64,000 bases of DNA from Haliclona indistincta (GCA_964017065.1 OZ024788.1:2031021-2095020), one strand, 5' to 3'; numbered from the stretch's first letter, positions 1 through 12,127 are shown. A program made the numbers and translations. Notes: generated by a model not told the origin, from the sequence alone.

Positions 1-44
1 TCCACATATCCACCATTAGCCACCTCACTACTGCTCAACTGGGA

Positions 45-130
45 GGGAGAGAGAGAGAGAGAGAGAGAGACAGGAGGGAGGGAGGGAGGGAGGGAGGGAG
101 GGAGGGAGGGAGGGAGGGAGGGAGGGAGAT

Positions 131-186
<56 letters not shown>

Positions 187-209
187 AGGGAGGGAGGGAG
201 ATAGAGACA

Positions 210-261
<52 letters not shown>

Positions 262-300
262 CAGAGAGAGAGGGAGGCACAGAGAGAGGAGAGGAAATAG
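45..300. repeat. purine microsatellite (GA)n / (GGGA)n
   Basis: Alternating tracts of (GA)n and (GGGA)n fill most of this stretch, interrupted by short GATAGAGACAG units. It lies inside the DDB1 intron downstream of the last visible exon. Serine- and leucine-rich translations of it are low-complexity artefacts. Confidence 0.95.
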
Positions 301-348
301 AAAGCAAGAGATTGGAAAATGAATTTTTTAAACTTTATACACCCTCAC

Positions 349-1239
349 CTTGACAAGTTGTGAGTCCCCTAATGTTGACCCAACAAACACAACACCGTTG
401 TCAAGATAACAGAGAGAGGCAGGAGATGACGACTAAAACGAATACAAGTATGACACATAAGCCAAGGTAAGAAGTCATAATAATACCTCTCCTAGCACCT
501 CTAGTCTCATTCCCATGAGCTCAGGTACCGATGTCCCGGTCTCTGTGGACTTGAACTCCAGAAACAACATGAGCAGACGACCCTTGGTATCACCCAGCAG
601 GTACCGAGAGTGATCCACTGGTCCAACACAAGATATAATAGACTCCTGTAGCAATGCAAATATCCTTGAATAAAGGACCTCTTCTATTGTAGACACTGTA
701 TTACACTTAGTATGCTAAAACCAGGAAACCTCTCTAAATGGGACCGTACTTGTGAACCACAAGGGTGTCCACATTAGAAGGGTTCAATCGCAGCTTCAGT
801 TAGTCATTCAAGAGTATTGTAAACCAACAGAGAACACTTCATCTCAATGGTTAGTATATATTAACCAGTATACGATGTATAACGGTTACCTTAACAACGG
901 GAGGGTCAATGCAGTGTTGTATATCACGGTTATAATAAGCCAGTGTGTCTCCGCCCACTACCAGTATTCCACCAAATGGTAGAGGGACCGGCCAGAGGAT
1001 GCTAGCCATGGCTTCAACTGTGACTGGTTTCAGACCAGAGGGAAGGAACTCCTTGTCTCTGAGAGAGATGGACGCTGTCTTCAGAATACAGGCAGCTGAC
1101 TCCTGAAATGAACAAGTAAAGATGATGTACGTGTGACAATAAGAAAAAGATGACTTTAAACGCTCGTCTTCAGCAAGACAAAGGCAAAGGTTTACTAAGG
1201 TTAGCTTTACTCTAATGTGACTGTACAGCACGAGAGTGC

Positions 1240-1288
<49 letters not shown>

Positions 1289-2239
1289 TGCTTACCTTTG
1301 CTAGATACACAATAGTGGGGTTATCAAACCCTTGAAGAAACTGAAGATCAATCAGAAACAAGTCCTCCAGTCTATGAAATACAAATTCACATTATCATCG
1401 AGACCTCGTCTCAATAATCAAATAGCAACATTCGCTCAGTTGTACCTTATGTTGAAGGCTTTGAGAGGAGCGGATGAGTCCAGTTCTAGAGGAACGACTT
1501 TAAGCAGACCAGCATTCATATGGATGGCAACCAGCTTGCTGGTTGGATCAACAACAGCAGTCTGTCGTCCTTGGGTCGGCTTGCCCACACGCTCCTAGCG
1601 GAGAGAGACAACTAGCATAAATCATAGTCTAAAATCTTCCTCTCCTTTTTTCCTTCTCTCTCACCTTGACATCTCCATAAGCTCTAGTGACCACATCACG
1701 AGTCTCAGCATCATAGGAGAGAACAGCAACGTGATAGCGAGCAGTCATCAGAAACAACAGATCCTTAGACTCATTCTATACAAGGAAAACACAAAACACT
1801 CTTGAAACAGCATCAGAGCAATCTAATTTCTCTTCTTGCAATACAAACATGACACTAGCATAGAGTGTCATCTTCATGCAGTAATGTGTTCAGTCTCTGT
1901 TGTCTTTATTCACACGATGGAGGATGATCAGAGACTGAACACACCAGTGCATGAGACGATGCTTTTTGCTGACAAGGAAAATTCCAGTCGTTATATAAAG
2001 TGTGTATCTAGCTGTACTCTCTTCTATACCTGTGGTTTGAAGAGCTGCATTGATATGATTCGTCCAAACACGTCCACATCCATCACTGGTTTCAGCCCCT
2101 CTGCTGTCACCTGACCAATGCTCAGTGAACTGCCCCTTGCCTGCAGCAAGTTCAGATCTCCCTGCCCCGTGAAGCTGCCCGTCTGTGTAGCCGTCACTGC
2201 AGTGCCCTTGTGGGCAGTAACCAGGTAGTTGTAGCTCAT
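349..2239 (-). CDS. DDB1: DNA damage-binding protein 1, N-terminal 334 residues (7 exons; gene continues past the low-coordinate edge)
   Basis: DDB1 is the triple beta-propeller adaptor of the CUL4 ubiquitin ligase and of UV-damage recognition. Coding exons in order: 2030-2239, 1665-1775, 1446-1594, 1296-1371, 890-1102, 487-645 and 349-432. All have GT-AG borders and compatible phases. The start at 2239 gives MSYNYLVTAHKGTAV, the expected N-terminus. Later landmarks are TAEGLKPV in exon 1, ESKDLLF at the head of exon 2, PFGG in exon 5, SRYLLGD and GRLLMLFLE in exon 6, and YLDNGVVFVGSTLGDSQLVK in exon 7. These follow human DDB1 nearly colinearly through propeller A (BPA). The family is about 1,140 residues long, so roughly the last 800 lie outside. 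The last visible donor at 347-348 opens into an intron full of purine microsatellite. No frameshifts or stops are seen. The assignment is secure. Confidence 0.96.
1243..1286. repeat. (GT)n microsatellite in a DDB1 intron
   Basis: About 44 bases of uninterrupted GT repeat sit just below the donor of the 1296-1371 exon. Similar GT tracts occur at 12083-12126, 40345-40391 and 42312-42378. Confidence 0.9.
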
Positions 2240-2927
2240 ACTCGAGTTCAGATAAGGTCACTTTCCAACACAAAATTCTGTCAAAACTTCAAAACTTGGT
2301 CTTCTTGATCATGAGCAGTAGAAGCGTTGTAGAGAGGTATTTGTCGATGACCACGTATCCTACGGGCGCGTATTGTCGTGGCTTGCCTTGGTGTATGAAA
2401 GATGGTGGACTGCTCAACCATGTGGAAAGACTTTGCGCGCGGTAGGTGTGGTCAATTCGCCCACGTGATTCCAGCGCATGATTTCCAATCATGCAATCAA
2501 ATTGCAGAATTACATTGAAGTAGCTATCTTATATGTTACCCATTGCTATTATTGCATAAACTCTTATAAAAAAATAATTAAACAATGAATCCACACAAGG
2601 TTGGCAGTGCTGCATTGTCACGTACTGTTTGCAAGTTTCGAGTATGATTATCGTTAATCTATTTAAACCTACTCATGCTACTCATGCATCAATTGTGTAC
2701 AAACTGAAGCAGCATAGACATGCAGTACATGATATAATGCAGTATCAGCTAGAGTTCTTCAGCAAAACAATACTGACTATAATATATTTCTATACATGAA
2801 ATTCATAAACGCTCCGAAGAGAAAGAATTTGCATTTTTGATTTTGTAAAAGGCAACACATACAAAATTAATTAGGTAAAGCACTACAAATGCAGGAAATT
2901 TTGAAACTATATATATTCCATGAAGAC
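2240..2927. other. intergenic: DDB1 5' flank
   Basis: This is the upstream flank of DDB1 and the downstream flank of the small gene that ends at 2928. It is AT-rich toward the right. Short open frames cross it but none resembles a known protein. No TATA box was seen near the DDB1 start. Confidence 0.6.
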
Positions 2928-4799
2928 TTAGGCCTCCTTCTCCCGGTCCAAAGTAACTGTGAGAGAGCCACTTTGGTTGTTCAATTCACAAGTGTAGCCA
3001 TCAATGGGAGATATCGGGCTCAAAGCACAAGAATAAGCATCTGCACTTTGGTGATCAAGTGATACAATAAAGGAAACTCCAGCTATATTCAATGTAAAAC
3101 TTCCATAAACACGGCCAATTCCAGTTACCTGTAAAGTAAAAAAATAAAATAAATATTTATTATAATCTACTTTATGTAAGATATTGCATAAGCATAAATT
3201 ACTTTACATAAAAGGTAGAGACAGTTTTAATATTCTGGAGATTATCACTAACATGCATTTAGAGACATTAATATCATGACACACGAGACGGTAATTCTGC
3301 ACGAGGCTTTGTGGCCTCGTGTTGCATCATGCCATTACCATTGCAATTGGGTATGAACTGCCATATAGCAGTTGCTACAGTCATTTTAGGGGGTAGTCTT
3401 TGCCTACTTATTAATTACAGGAGCACATATTATAATTACTAAATAATTATTTTTTTTATAGGGATGACCTCGAATTAGGATGGCAGCTACTCAAGTGTAA
3501 AAATGAGTCATCGCACAAATCTTTACTGTTACATTTATACTGCATTTTATTGATAATGAGATTGAGATTCTAAAATAGCTTGTTAATATCCAAACTGCAT
3601 GCACACTTAGAGAGAGTGCATGGGCTCACCTACAGTATACATAATGAATCCCGTTAAGGGCAGACATTCAACTAGGGTCAAAGGTCATCGCGCGCGTACA
3701 GAATTACTATAAAGGCTTGTTTGTAGTAAGTTTAACATACAGCTAAACCCAAAACCCTAAAAACCTTCTCCTAACTGCGCAAAGTAGGGAGGGTCTTCCT
3801 AACTAACTAAGGATAGTCGGGAGGGTCTTCCTAACTAAGGATCGTCGGGAGGGTCTTCCTAACTAAGGATCGTCGAGAGAGTCTTCCTAACTAAGGATCG
3901 TCGGGAGGGTCTTCCTAACTAACTAAGGATCGTCGAGAGAGTCGTCATAAACAGGCCTCACTAAGGATGGAGCTAAAAACTTAACTTTTATAAATAAAAA
4001 AAAACACAAAAAAACATGCATTCTGCGAGAACCGAACCCTTACCGACTGCATCACAAGCCACCATACTAAACCGCTGTGCCACCGAACCAACTGACCGGT
4101 TGGTGCTACAAACAAGCCTTTATAGTAATTCTGTACGCGCGCGATGACCTTTGACCCTAGTTGAATGTCTGCCCTTAACAAGATTCATACATAATGGCAT
4201 TTCCAGCCATCTTCAACTGCACCAAAAATTTGGAACAGACAAAGGACACCAACAAGACTTGAAAAAATTATTATTTGTATGAAATTGAATGCATGCAGGA
4301 TGGTACATTTGCAAAGAAATCTGCCTCTGGCTCAAAATGTAAACCAACAAGGAGGTGGTAACACAATAATTACTATTGACTTGCTAGCTAATACCATTCA
4401 TCTCTATATCAGTGGCTGCATACGTAAGACTTCATGTATAGGCTAACATTCAACAGCATAATTATACAAGCCAATAGTAGCCAGGGATACATGATCTATA
4501 GCCCAGTCAATCGTAAGTGTGTTGCCAGAAATCTTCAATATAATCATTCCACATGCATGCAGTCAGTTCTATAGTATATACCTGTCCTTGTACAGATCCA
4601 CCATGTGAAGCAATGGGAGTGCTGATCTGTGATTTCCAGTCTCCTGCTCCCATTGGATGACATTTAACAGTAACCTCCTGGCTAGTATTGTTGTTGACTT
4701 GAATTTTAACATCTGCAGGGATACAGCAACATGTTATAATTATATAATCCTTAATTAATGCATGCAAGTAGCTGCAATGATCTTACTGAGAGTAGCCAT
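2928..4799 (-). CDS. small beta-rich protein of unknown function, 114 aa, 3 exons
   Basis: Coding exons are 4787-4799, 4582-4712 and 2928-3128; 13+131+201 nt gives 114 codons plus TAA with GT-AG borders and consistent phase. The protein starts MATLNVKIQVNNNTSQEVTV, has no signal peptide or membrane segment, and is dominated by short alternating hydrophobic strands. The middle contains GSFTLNIAGVSFIVSL and the end SGSLTVTLDREKEA. Four cysteines are present. This suggests a small beta-sandwich, but I recognise no family. The second intron (3129-4581) is long for this genome because it carries a 543-bp inverted-repeat element. The splice fit across three exons makes a real gene likely; function is unknown. 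Confidence 0.72.
3645..4187. mobile_element. 543-bp TIR element (MITE) with internal minisatellite and 7-bp target duplication
   Basis: The ends are near-perfect inverted repeats of roughly 80 bp, starting TGAATC and continuing GTTAAGGGCAGACATTC. The direct repeat TACATAA flanks it at 3638-3644 and 4188-4194. The centre has telomere-like CCCTAAA-type sequence near 3745 followed by about five units of a 20- to 30-bp repeat built on GGATCGTCGGGAGGGTCTTC. No transposase is encoded, so it is non-autonomous. A TTAA sits a few bases inside each end, so a TTAA-duplicating insertion is a less likely alternative. It lies in an intron of the small gene at 2928-4799. Confidence 0.85.
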
Positions 4800-5820
4800 G
4801 GCTGCCGCTGTGTATTTCTTGTTGCAAGGCAAAGAAAAATATAAAGAACTTTGAAGCCCGTTGACAAGATTGAGATGTACACGCTGCTGTTTGCAGCTCT
4901 TTATACAGCTGCATACAGGATATGATGTGCAGTATTTGTGTATATCAACAATACCCACAGGTTCAAAGTTCTAGCTGAGGAAGGAAGTTCAGACGGTGTT
5001 TGATTCTGTGTATGAAGTGTGTATGAAGTGTGTATGAAGTTCAGACTGACTTCTCATATATAGCTTAATGCAGCAGCAATATTAATGCTGTGTAAACAGG
5101 AAGACAAAGTAATGATATAAGTGCCGGTAGCATTGAATCATGATACATCTTTAGGAAGTCTCTGTTAACGTTATTATTAATAATAAAATTATTCTTAAAT
5201 GCGGGTTAGGGCTGAGACAAAATTAATATATGCATAATGAATGCACCAGAGGTGTGGATGCCTGAGTCGAGTAGCACAGTGCAGTTTAGTTATATCTGAT
5301 CTGACAACACACACTGCAGTAAAGAAGCTATAGAATTCTGTAGCTTATAATTAGGATGACAGTCAGTGCATGACAGTCTTGATTACAAATGACGCCTTCA
5401 GTCCTATAGAGCTGCTGAGCATGATGAACAATGTGTCCTGCATGATACACTTCCTAACCCTATGACACCATGTAATTGTGTGTAAGGGCTGCTGTACACC
5501 CACTCAACACACTACTTCAACTTAGGATACAATTTCAAGGCTGGGAGCCAAAAGTAAATGAAATTTTGAATAGCTGGGCCCCACCGCTATCCAGAGAAAA
5601 CCCAGAAGAGCCTAACCTATATAGGAATTTTTTTTTGAAAACTCAGGAAAAAAATACTATTAACCCCAGCCTTGAACTAGTGCTGTGAGATAGGTCTCAA
5701 AACCAACACTGATTAATTGAAGTGAAAAATTGGCGGTTAACCGGTTAATTGGATTTCATAGTACAAAAAGGAAAAAGCGGTTTCAAACATGCAAAATGTT
5801 GCAAACAACTAATGTTCACA
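4800..5820. other. intergenic, no gene recognised
   Basis: This is the upstream flank of the small beta-rich gene. It contains a short GTGTATGAA tandem repeat near 5007-5040. An unrecognised 70-codon open frame near 5476-5688 lacks any family resemblance. Confidence 0.5.
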
Positions 5821-5835
5821 CGTACACTTAACTCG

Positions 5836-6148
5836 CTGATAGTCTAAGGGAGAAAAGGAGGGAGGGAGGGATGGAAGAGGGAGGGAGGTAGACAGTAAGA
5901 AAACGAAGATGACGAAACTCTACTGATTTTCACCGTTTCCAGGTTCGTCACTTAAGTAACAATTTCGAGCAATCTCCTTGCTACTGTAAGATGGGGCAAT
6001 GCCAGAGAGCAGATCTAAGCGTCTTTGGACGTTTAAAATCTTCACCAGGCGAAATATCAGCGTGTGAACGCTAATACATTGTATGTAGCCGCCATCTTGT
6101 TTTCTCGTTCATCCCTATAGGGAGTCTCTACCGTGCCTCCCTAATTAC
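5836..6148. mobile_element. foldback element fragment ending GTGCCTCCCTAAT
   Basis: The right end (TAGGGAGTCTCTACCG then TGCCTCCCTAAT) and the interior (CACCGTTTCCAGGTTCGTCA, CAGGCGAAATATCAGCG, TGTAGCCGCCATCTTG) recur in inverted orientation at 37268-37720. Shorter pieces recur at 12880-13035, 43917-43970, 39074-39112 and 10785-10822. It is a non-coding repeat family; the left limit is approximate. Confidence 0.65.
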
Positions 6149-6442
6149 AGTATGATTCTTATTTTTCATTCAATGCAGTGGTTTGAATTATAGCAATGAA
6201 GAAATCTGCCACTGGCCCACAATGTAAACGAACAAGGAGGCAACATGGAATGATAACACGATTGACTAGTAGACCATGCATCCCTACATGAGTGGCTGTA
6301 CATAATAATTATATGCATGACTTTATCAGTGCAGGCCACTAATAGTCAACAATTATCAAGCCTGTGCAGCAGCCACTGATGAGGGATGCATGTCTTCTAG
6401 TATTAAATAGCTAGTCAATCGTGTTACCGTTCCATGTTACCA

Positions 6443-6592
6443 CACTGCAAAAACTGATTTTTTAATACAACAAAAAAGTTTGTCACATGAGATTCATTTA
6501 TCGATAAAAATAATAATGAATCTCATGTGACGAACTTTTTTGTTGTATTACAAACTTTTTTGTTGTATTAACAAGTCGTTTTTTGCAGTGCA
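6443..6592. mobile_element. small hairpin MITE with CACTGCAAAAA ends
   Basis: A 150-bp inverted repeat. Both ends read CACTGCAAAAA inward, then TTAATACAACAAAAAAG and TCACATGAGATTCATT, meeting around 6505. It is nested in older repeat sequence similar to 22.7-22.9 kb. Confidence 0.75.
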
Positions 6593-6891
6593 CCTATTAT
6601 AAGTTGTTGCATGGTCAGTTTACATTGTGGGCAGTGAAAGATTTCTTCATCGTTAATCTACCATCCCTATAGCTACATCCTGCTGATTTCATTAGATATC
6701 CTTTAATTTTCTTTGATGTAATTCCTGACAAAATATCTTAATGTGTAACAGAAAATTGAACAGTCACTGAGCTGCTAGATACCACAGCAGCAAATTAATT
6801 TTAGCATGTGTGAAAAGTTACTGCATGAAAAGTCCTATTATGAAGCTCTTTTTCCATTATAGCATCAAGTAGTACCAATCAGTGATCTATA

Positions 6892-7477
6892 GACCGGTTG
6901 GGCGCTAATACTTGACCGCAATAATTCTATGGAAAAAAAATTCATAATCGCCATTTTTGAGTCCTACTAGTACACTTTTGCTACAAAGACCGTCAAGAAA
7001 AGCGTGGAACACAATTATTATGTGATGCCAAGCGGAGACAAGCTCGGAAAAGCACTGACGAGCGCAACTTGATTGGAGTCAAAACTCACACTTGTGACTT
7101 CTAGCGCCTGTTTTCTCAACGGTAAGCCTCAGAAACAGCGAAATGTAGCACATTACCTTCGATAAAACGTCGATCTATCTGTTTCTCAGTCTGAAATCAC
7201 TCCAAAGATCCTAGAAGTGTCGAATACACTTTACTACCAGGTATTTGCTATGGCCCTGGAGCGTTTAGAACCATCTTTTTCAACCTTTTTCCATATATCT
7301 ACGTTTGTCTATGATAGAGAGCCCCCAAGAGATGAGTAACACCCAAGAGTATCGGCGAATTGCTCCTGTTTGTTCGATATTCACTACATTCTAGGCCTTG
7401 AAAATGGCGGACAAAGGCGTGGCACGATGACGTTTTTTTAGAAATTATTGCGGTCAGCTGTTAGCGCCCAAGGGGTC
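6892..7477. mobile_element. 586-bp TIR element with GACC ends
   Basis: Ends are GACCGGTTGGGCGCTAA and its inverted partner GACCCCTTGGGCGCTAA, then TGACCGCAATAATT on both sides. It is flanked by TATA on each side. The related sequence at 23061-23074 reads straight through GATCTATAAAAG with no insertion, giving an empty-site comparison. No coding potential was seen. Confidence 0.82.
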
Positions 7478-7604
7478 TATAAAAGAACAAATTCAATTTT
7501 TTTTTGTATTTAGGTGCATATACACTACATAACATGCTGGCAGAGAAACAAGATAAAAGTATAATTATTGATCACAAAGTATTTTGGCTGGTATAATTAT
7601 ACCT

Positions 7605-7741
7605 TCAGAGCAAACGACAATCTTCGCATCTGCCTCCACTTTTAAAAGATAATCCATCAAGTTCAACGCAGCAATGTTCAACATTTTCAGCGGGAGTCGA
7701 TGGTCCTCTACACCCAGCATACTTAGTGTAGCAAGGAGTAA
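7605..7741 (-). CDS. TB-like cysteine module exon (copy A, terminal exon)
   Basis: After the acceptor at 7742-7744 the phase-1 reading frame gives PCYTKYAGCRG, then EHCCVELDGLSF, then GRCEDCRLL and a TGA at 7605. The pattern C-x(5)-C-x-G, CC, G-x-S-[YFW], C-x(2)-C is shared with exons at 23198-23325, 32559-32692, 8509-8652, 11043-11180, 37011-37157 and 39331-39465. It resembles TB-like domains such as the one at the N-terminus of properdin; that comparison is from memory. The exon has no signal sequence of its own and follows, in minus-strand order, an exon that ends in a stop, so it may be an alternative terminal exon. Confidence 0.6.
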
Positions 7742-7918
7742 CTGCCAACACAAATTTTAAAATAATAGGTTTAACAAATGTAGGAGATGATGTAAAAATG
7801 TCAAGTATCCCTACATCAGCGACTGCACAGTTATGATATAGAACTGAGACTAGCTACTAAACTAGATCTGGCCATCATTACTTAATTGGCCATTTTACTC
7901 TTCCAAGTTGAATGACAT

Positions 7919-8652
7919 TCAAATGACCGTGCCCTCTATAATAAGCCACTTTAAGGTTGGGATGCTTTGCACTTTTACTTTTGCAAGTATTGTCCCATCT
8001 TGTTCTGGGTATACAGTACTGCCATTCACAATGGCACTCACTAACCACAACCTTAACTCAAGTATAGTGTTGCCAACATTAAGGAGGGCAATAATTTTGT
8101 CCAAGTCTAGTTGCTGACCCTCTCTTGCTTATAAAACGTAGGAGAAAAATATTCTCACAGAAATTAGCCAGAAAGGGAGCAGCCGCATAGGAGCTGAAAA
8201 TTAATTACAAGCAAGTTAAAATTTTCAAAATATGCACGACCATGGATAAAAATATAGTACTCATGTATTTTCACGAATTAGCAGCCTCGTTTTGATTGGA
8301 ATTTATGCTAACTTCCTGTAATTATATGCATTGCAGCACATCACACTCGGAAGTGACAGATCTGGGGTATACCCGTATGCACAAATTCACAACAGAATTA
8401 ATGTGCATTTGAGGGTTTGTATGCCCTTATTTAACTTAGCAAGGAATGACTATCAATTTCATCCAAGTACAGTATTACAGTTTATAAAAGCTATTAATTT
8501 TAACGTACCAGGCATATTATAGCAGATGTGACAGATGTTACTACCGATGTGTGTATAAGATTTTCCATTTTCTTCTCGACAGCAATGACCTTCAGAGTGA
8601 CTGGGAATAGGTATTCCAACGCAAAAGGAATTTCTTGTGTAACAAGAAACCG
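7919..8652 (-). CDS. secreted TB-module protein gene, copy A (exons 8509-8652 and 7919-8106), frame damaged
   Basis: Exon 8509-8652 (phase 1 to phase 1) encodes SCYTRNSFCVG, EGHCCREENGKSYTH and CHICYN. Exon 7919-8106 joins in phase and encodes DLDKIIALLNVGNTILEL, then VNGSTVYPEQDGTILAK. Against the duplicate at 35916-36145 this exon lacks one codon (Y after EQD). It also has two extra bases near 7952 that shift the frame and end it early at 7919. The first (signal-peptide) exon was not found, and MITE sequence lies upstream. Either a recent pseudogene or an allele with a shortened tail. Confidence 0.55.
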
Positions 8653-8960
8653 CTGCAAAAAAATACAACTGTAATAAGCAGTGTTGCTCCAGTCTAGCTT
8701 GCAAGACTATGTTGCCGCACCCATCTGAATCAGAGGTAATATTCAACAATAATCAAATTACTGCTGATTGTTTATTATTATGGCACTGTTAGCAAAGTGG
8801 ACTAGTCTTGCCAAGCCATGGTAAAGAATTGGCTCATGAAAATTAAGCTACAGTGAAACCTGTCTTCAATAGTTTAAAGTTTGGGCAAATCATCACCAGG
8901 TGTGTTTGGCAATGTTCTCTCTATGTAATTTTAAAGGGGTGCAGTACCCCTTTATTGTTA

Positions 8961-9372
8961 AAGAAAATTAAAAAGATTTCAATCGAAATCAAAAGGATGT
9001 AGGATAAAAAAATCTACCACCGATTCACAATGTAAACCAACAAGGAACAAGCATGGAATGGTAACATGCACGATTGACTTGCTAACAGACTATAGATCCC
9101 TACATCAGTGGCTGCTGTGGCAGACTATGGCTAGTTCAGCTAGTTGCCGTTGACTGACACCTGACATGCATTGAATTGAATTCAGCTTGTGACATAATAC
9201 TGATCTTATGTCAGTACAGCCACTGACGTAGGAATCTATGGTCTGTTAGCAAGTCAATCGTGCTACCATTCCATGCTTGTTTCTTTTTTTGGTTTACATT
9301 GTGAACCAGTAGTAGATTTCTTTATCCCTACATCCTTTTGATTTCGATTGAAATCTCTTTAATTTTCTTGTT
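8961..9372. mobile_element. foldback element, family with AAAAGATTTCRATCGAAATC ends
   Basis: An almost complete palindrome of about 410 bp. Arms carry TCAAAAGGATGTAGG, then CACAATGTAAACCAACAAGG, CATGGAATGGTAAC and GATCCCTACATCAGTGGCTG. Relatives lie at 17586-17980 and 38115-38515, with truncated forms at 38692-38780, 4320-4480, 6190-6440 and 22700-22890. No open frame. Confidence 0.85.
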
Positions 9373-9645
9373 TGTGTCCTTTTTCCTTTTCTAAGCCGTC
9401 TTTGTCTCCACCATTAGTTTAGTTTTCCTTTTGTTGATGGCTTTCTTTATTACTAATAATTTTAAACTCTTAGCTAAAATTGTTCATATCAGCTCGCCTA
9501 CGCATTCATGCAGCCCCGCCCACAATTGCTTGTAGCGAAATCTAGCAAGCGCACAATGGTGATCCTACACGAGCTTACCTTTCTTCGAAGACTCCAGACA
9601 AACATGTGCGTATGCGAGCTGATATGATCCATACGGCGCGGAGAT

Positions 9646-10697
9646 AGGGTCGCTCTAAAAAAGGAGGAACGAGGAAATAAGAAATGGGAAACGGAAATGA
9701 GGAAACGGAGAAATGACGTCGACGAGATGAGGTAGGGCAGGGTAACTTGGAGCGTCCGGGTACCTGGCGTGAAGAAGAAATTGCTGGACTTCGCAAAGTA
9801 TATGCCGCTCACTCAGTAGTATACCTACTGTGTGCACAGTAATAGTTATAGTCGATCGTGAGCATAAAGAATCTTGGAGATACTTTTCGTCTGCTTTGCA
9901 ACCGAAGCTCTATTATGAAATGTACTGGTAAATTAGTGGGTGTGGTAACTCTTTTCATATTCATGGCCATTTATTCTATAAAAAGGAGCAGCGAAGATGA
10001 ATTCTAGTCGCCTGTAAGAGTGGCATGTGCAAAGCTTTTAGTGCATAATTATTCGCAGACAAAATCGAATATTATCGGCGCAAATTGCGCCACGTTGCGC
10101 GGCCAAGATATAGCTAAAGGCAAATTTTCTTCACGAAACAATGAAACAAAACAATCATTGTTTTTTATGTTTTTGCATGAGCAAAGGAAACACAAAATAG
10201 CAAATTAAGCTAATTCTAGTGTGCATCCAAAAAAAGAAAACAAAATGAAATAAACTAAGTTATATAATTAAGCAAACTAGATTTAAAGGACGATAACGAT
10301 GAAGAGAAAGTAATAACTGGATGGAATAGAACTCCAGTCAGCTATTGTTTTAGGAACAATTAAACGAGTGCAAATTATGCCTTTTTGGTGTTCTACACTA
10401 CTGTTGCAGCATGAGCATGAGTCGCTAAAATCCGGCGGGGCCTAGAGATGATCTAGGAATTATAGTTAACGCCCTGCACGATTTTGTTGCTAGTCGGGTC
10501 CATATCCCTCGTCTAAAAACACTGCTAAGAAGAAAGAGGAACGTTTAAAGGCGCCACATCGGTGACTGTTCAGGAAGTACAACGTCCAAGTTTGAATTTT
10601 ACGGTACCCCGCCCTACCTTAGGTATCTTGTCATTTCTCCGTTTCCTCATTTCCGTTTCCCATTTCTTATTTCCTCGTTCCTCCTTTTAGAGCGACC
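9646..10697. mobile_element. inverted-repeat element with ~100-bp purine/pyrimidine arms
   Basis: The left arm (9646-9751) reads GGGTCGCTCTAAAA, AGGAGGAACGAGGAAATAAG, AAATGGGAAACGGAAATGAG. The right arm (10605-10697) is its inverse. The roughly 850-bp interior has no recognised gene. Flanking GTAGGCGAGCTGATATG-like sequence also recurs near 37935-37965. Confidence 0.7.
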
Positions 10698-10699
10698 CC

Positions 10700-11042
10700 A
10701 AAAAGTAACTCAATTCTTGTTAGAGCATTGATAAAGGGGTGAAGGTGAACCAAAAAATAATAGATAATAAATAACCTCCTCTGCCTACATAGGGAGTCAC
10801 TACCGTGCCTCCCTAATAATGCGCTCCTCTATTAATTTCGATTTTAGCAACTGCTTTCCCCCATTATTTTACAATATTTTAAAGGGGCAAAAATTTGAAA
10901 AAACATTTGTATTTGCCTGTTACCTAACTGCATGGTGAATAATTCATAACTAATTATGTATCACATACAATAGCAAATACTGGTGAGAATTAAAGCTGTT
11001 TTTTGGACGATAAAAGGATACTTATACATGTATTAAGCTTAC
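10700..11042. other. non-coding stretch downstream of the copy-A TB gene
   Basis: Contains a TAGGGAGTCACTACCGTGCC repeat end at 10785-10822, matching 39074-39112 in copy B. No gene recognised. Confidence 0.55.
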
Positions 11043-11320
11043 GTGGTGCAGCACAACACCGATAGCAATGGTTTCCAGACATATAGGCTTCTCCACCAAG
11101 TTCATGGCAACAATGACCAATAGATTGAGTGGGAGTACTTATTCCACTGCAGAAATGAGACGTTGTATAGCAATTTACCGCTGCAAAATTGCGAAAGTAA
11201 TAAAACAACAAAAATAATAATTTACTCTCTGGCATTGATCCCTGGTCATCCAGTTTTAGACAGTAGCAGCAGCCAATGGTCGCTCAGTACCACTAGCATG
11301 ATAACCAGTGTAGCCTTCAT
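11043..11320 (-). pseudogene. secreted TB-module protein, copy A second gene, signal exon frameshifted
   Basis: The signal exon is 11226-11320 and the TB exon 11043-11180. The TB exon is sound: NCYTTSHFCSG, GHCCHELGGEAY, NHCYRC. The signal exon is 95 nt against 91 nt in the copy-B gene at 39514-39604. About four extra bases near 11284 turn the expected VVVTIGCCYCLKLDDQG into a shifted frame that stops soon after. Without re-initiation the product would be truncated. The first 11 codons are identical to copy B, so the lesion is recent. Confidence 0.7.
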
Positions 11321-12079
11321 GACTAGTAGAGAATACACAAGTGGTTCAGTGCTACGATATGTAGGCACTGTATATAAGTTGTCAAATGCAGCAAGGTGAC
11401 TGAATTATATATTCAACTATCGGGCTATTAAGACCATAACTTGCAGGAACTATAAGTCACTTAATTGTAGCATAGCACATTATGAGCCCTGCCAATCGTA
11501 TCACTCGAAACATGTGATCCGCTGATGTAGAGATACTTGATTTTCAGCAATGTCATCTCATCCTGTTCTTTTAATTCTGCACTTTACTATTTCCAGTCTA
11601 AACTTCTAGTTTTTTAGTAATGGTAATGGTAATACAGTGGAACCTCTGTTAGCGAACACCCTAGGTCTCCAGAGGACACCCTCTCTATAATGGACACTTA
11701 TTAAATCCAAAATATAACCCACATAATGTATATTAAACCCCTGACTAGAGGACTACTCCCTCTCTATAATGGACACTTTCATTGGTCCCAATGGTGTCCG
11801 CCGTAGAGAGGTTTCACTGACTATTGAGATTAGGAGTAGGAATATCCCATATGTCTCAATCAGGCTTGGTCTCCATGCATGACTATATCCTCACTCTATT
11901 GTATTAAACCTGTTCTCAACAATACGTAGCTAACTTCACTGCTATAGAAGGCAGTTAAGACTCACATCCTTGTTCACACCAACATTGATAGACTGCAGCA
12001 CAAAGTGTCATAACATGAAATTTGGCTATTGAAACCTAGTATGCTGCTCACGGTGCAACATAATAGGTTACAACTCTTC

Positions 12080-12087
12080 ATGTGTGC

Positions 12088-12127
<40 letters not shown>

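Noticed and set aside
35..307. Serine/leucine-rich open frame on the minus strand
   Set aside because: It is the translation of a GA/GGGA microsatellite inside a DDB1 intron.
9498..9837. Three overlapping minus-strand frames rich in Phe, Pro and Ser
   Set aside because: They lie on the purine/pyrimidine arm of an inverted-repeat element.
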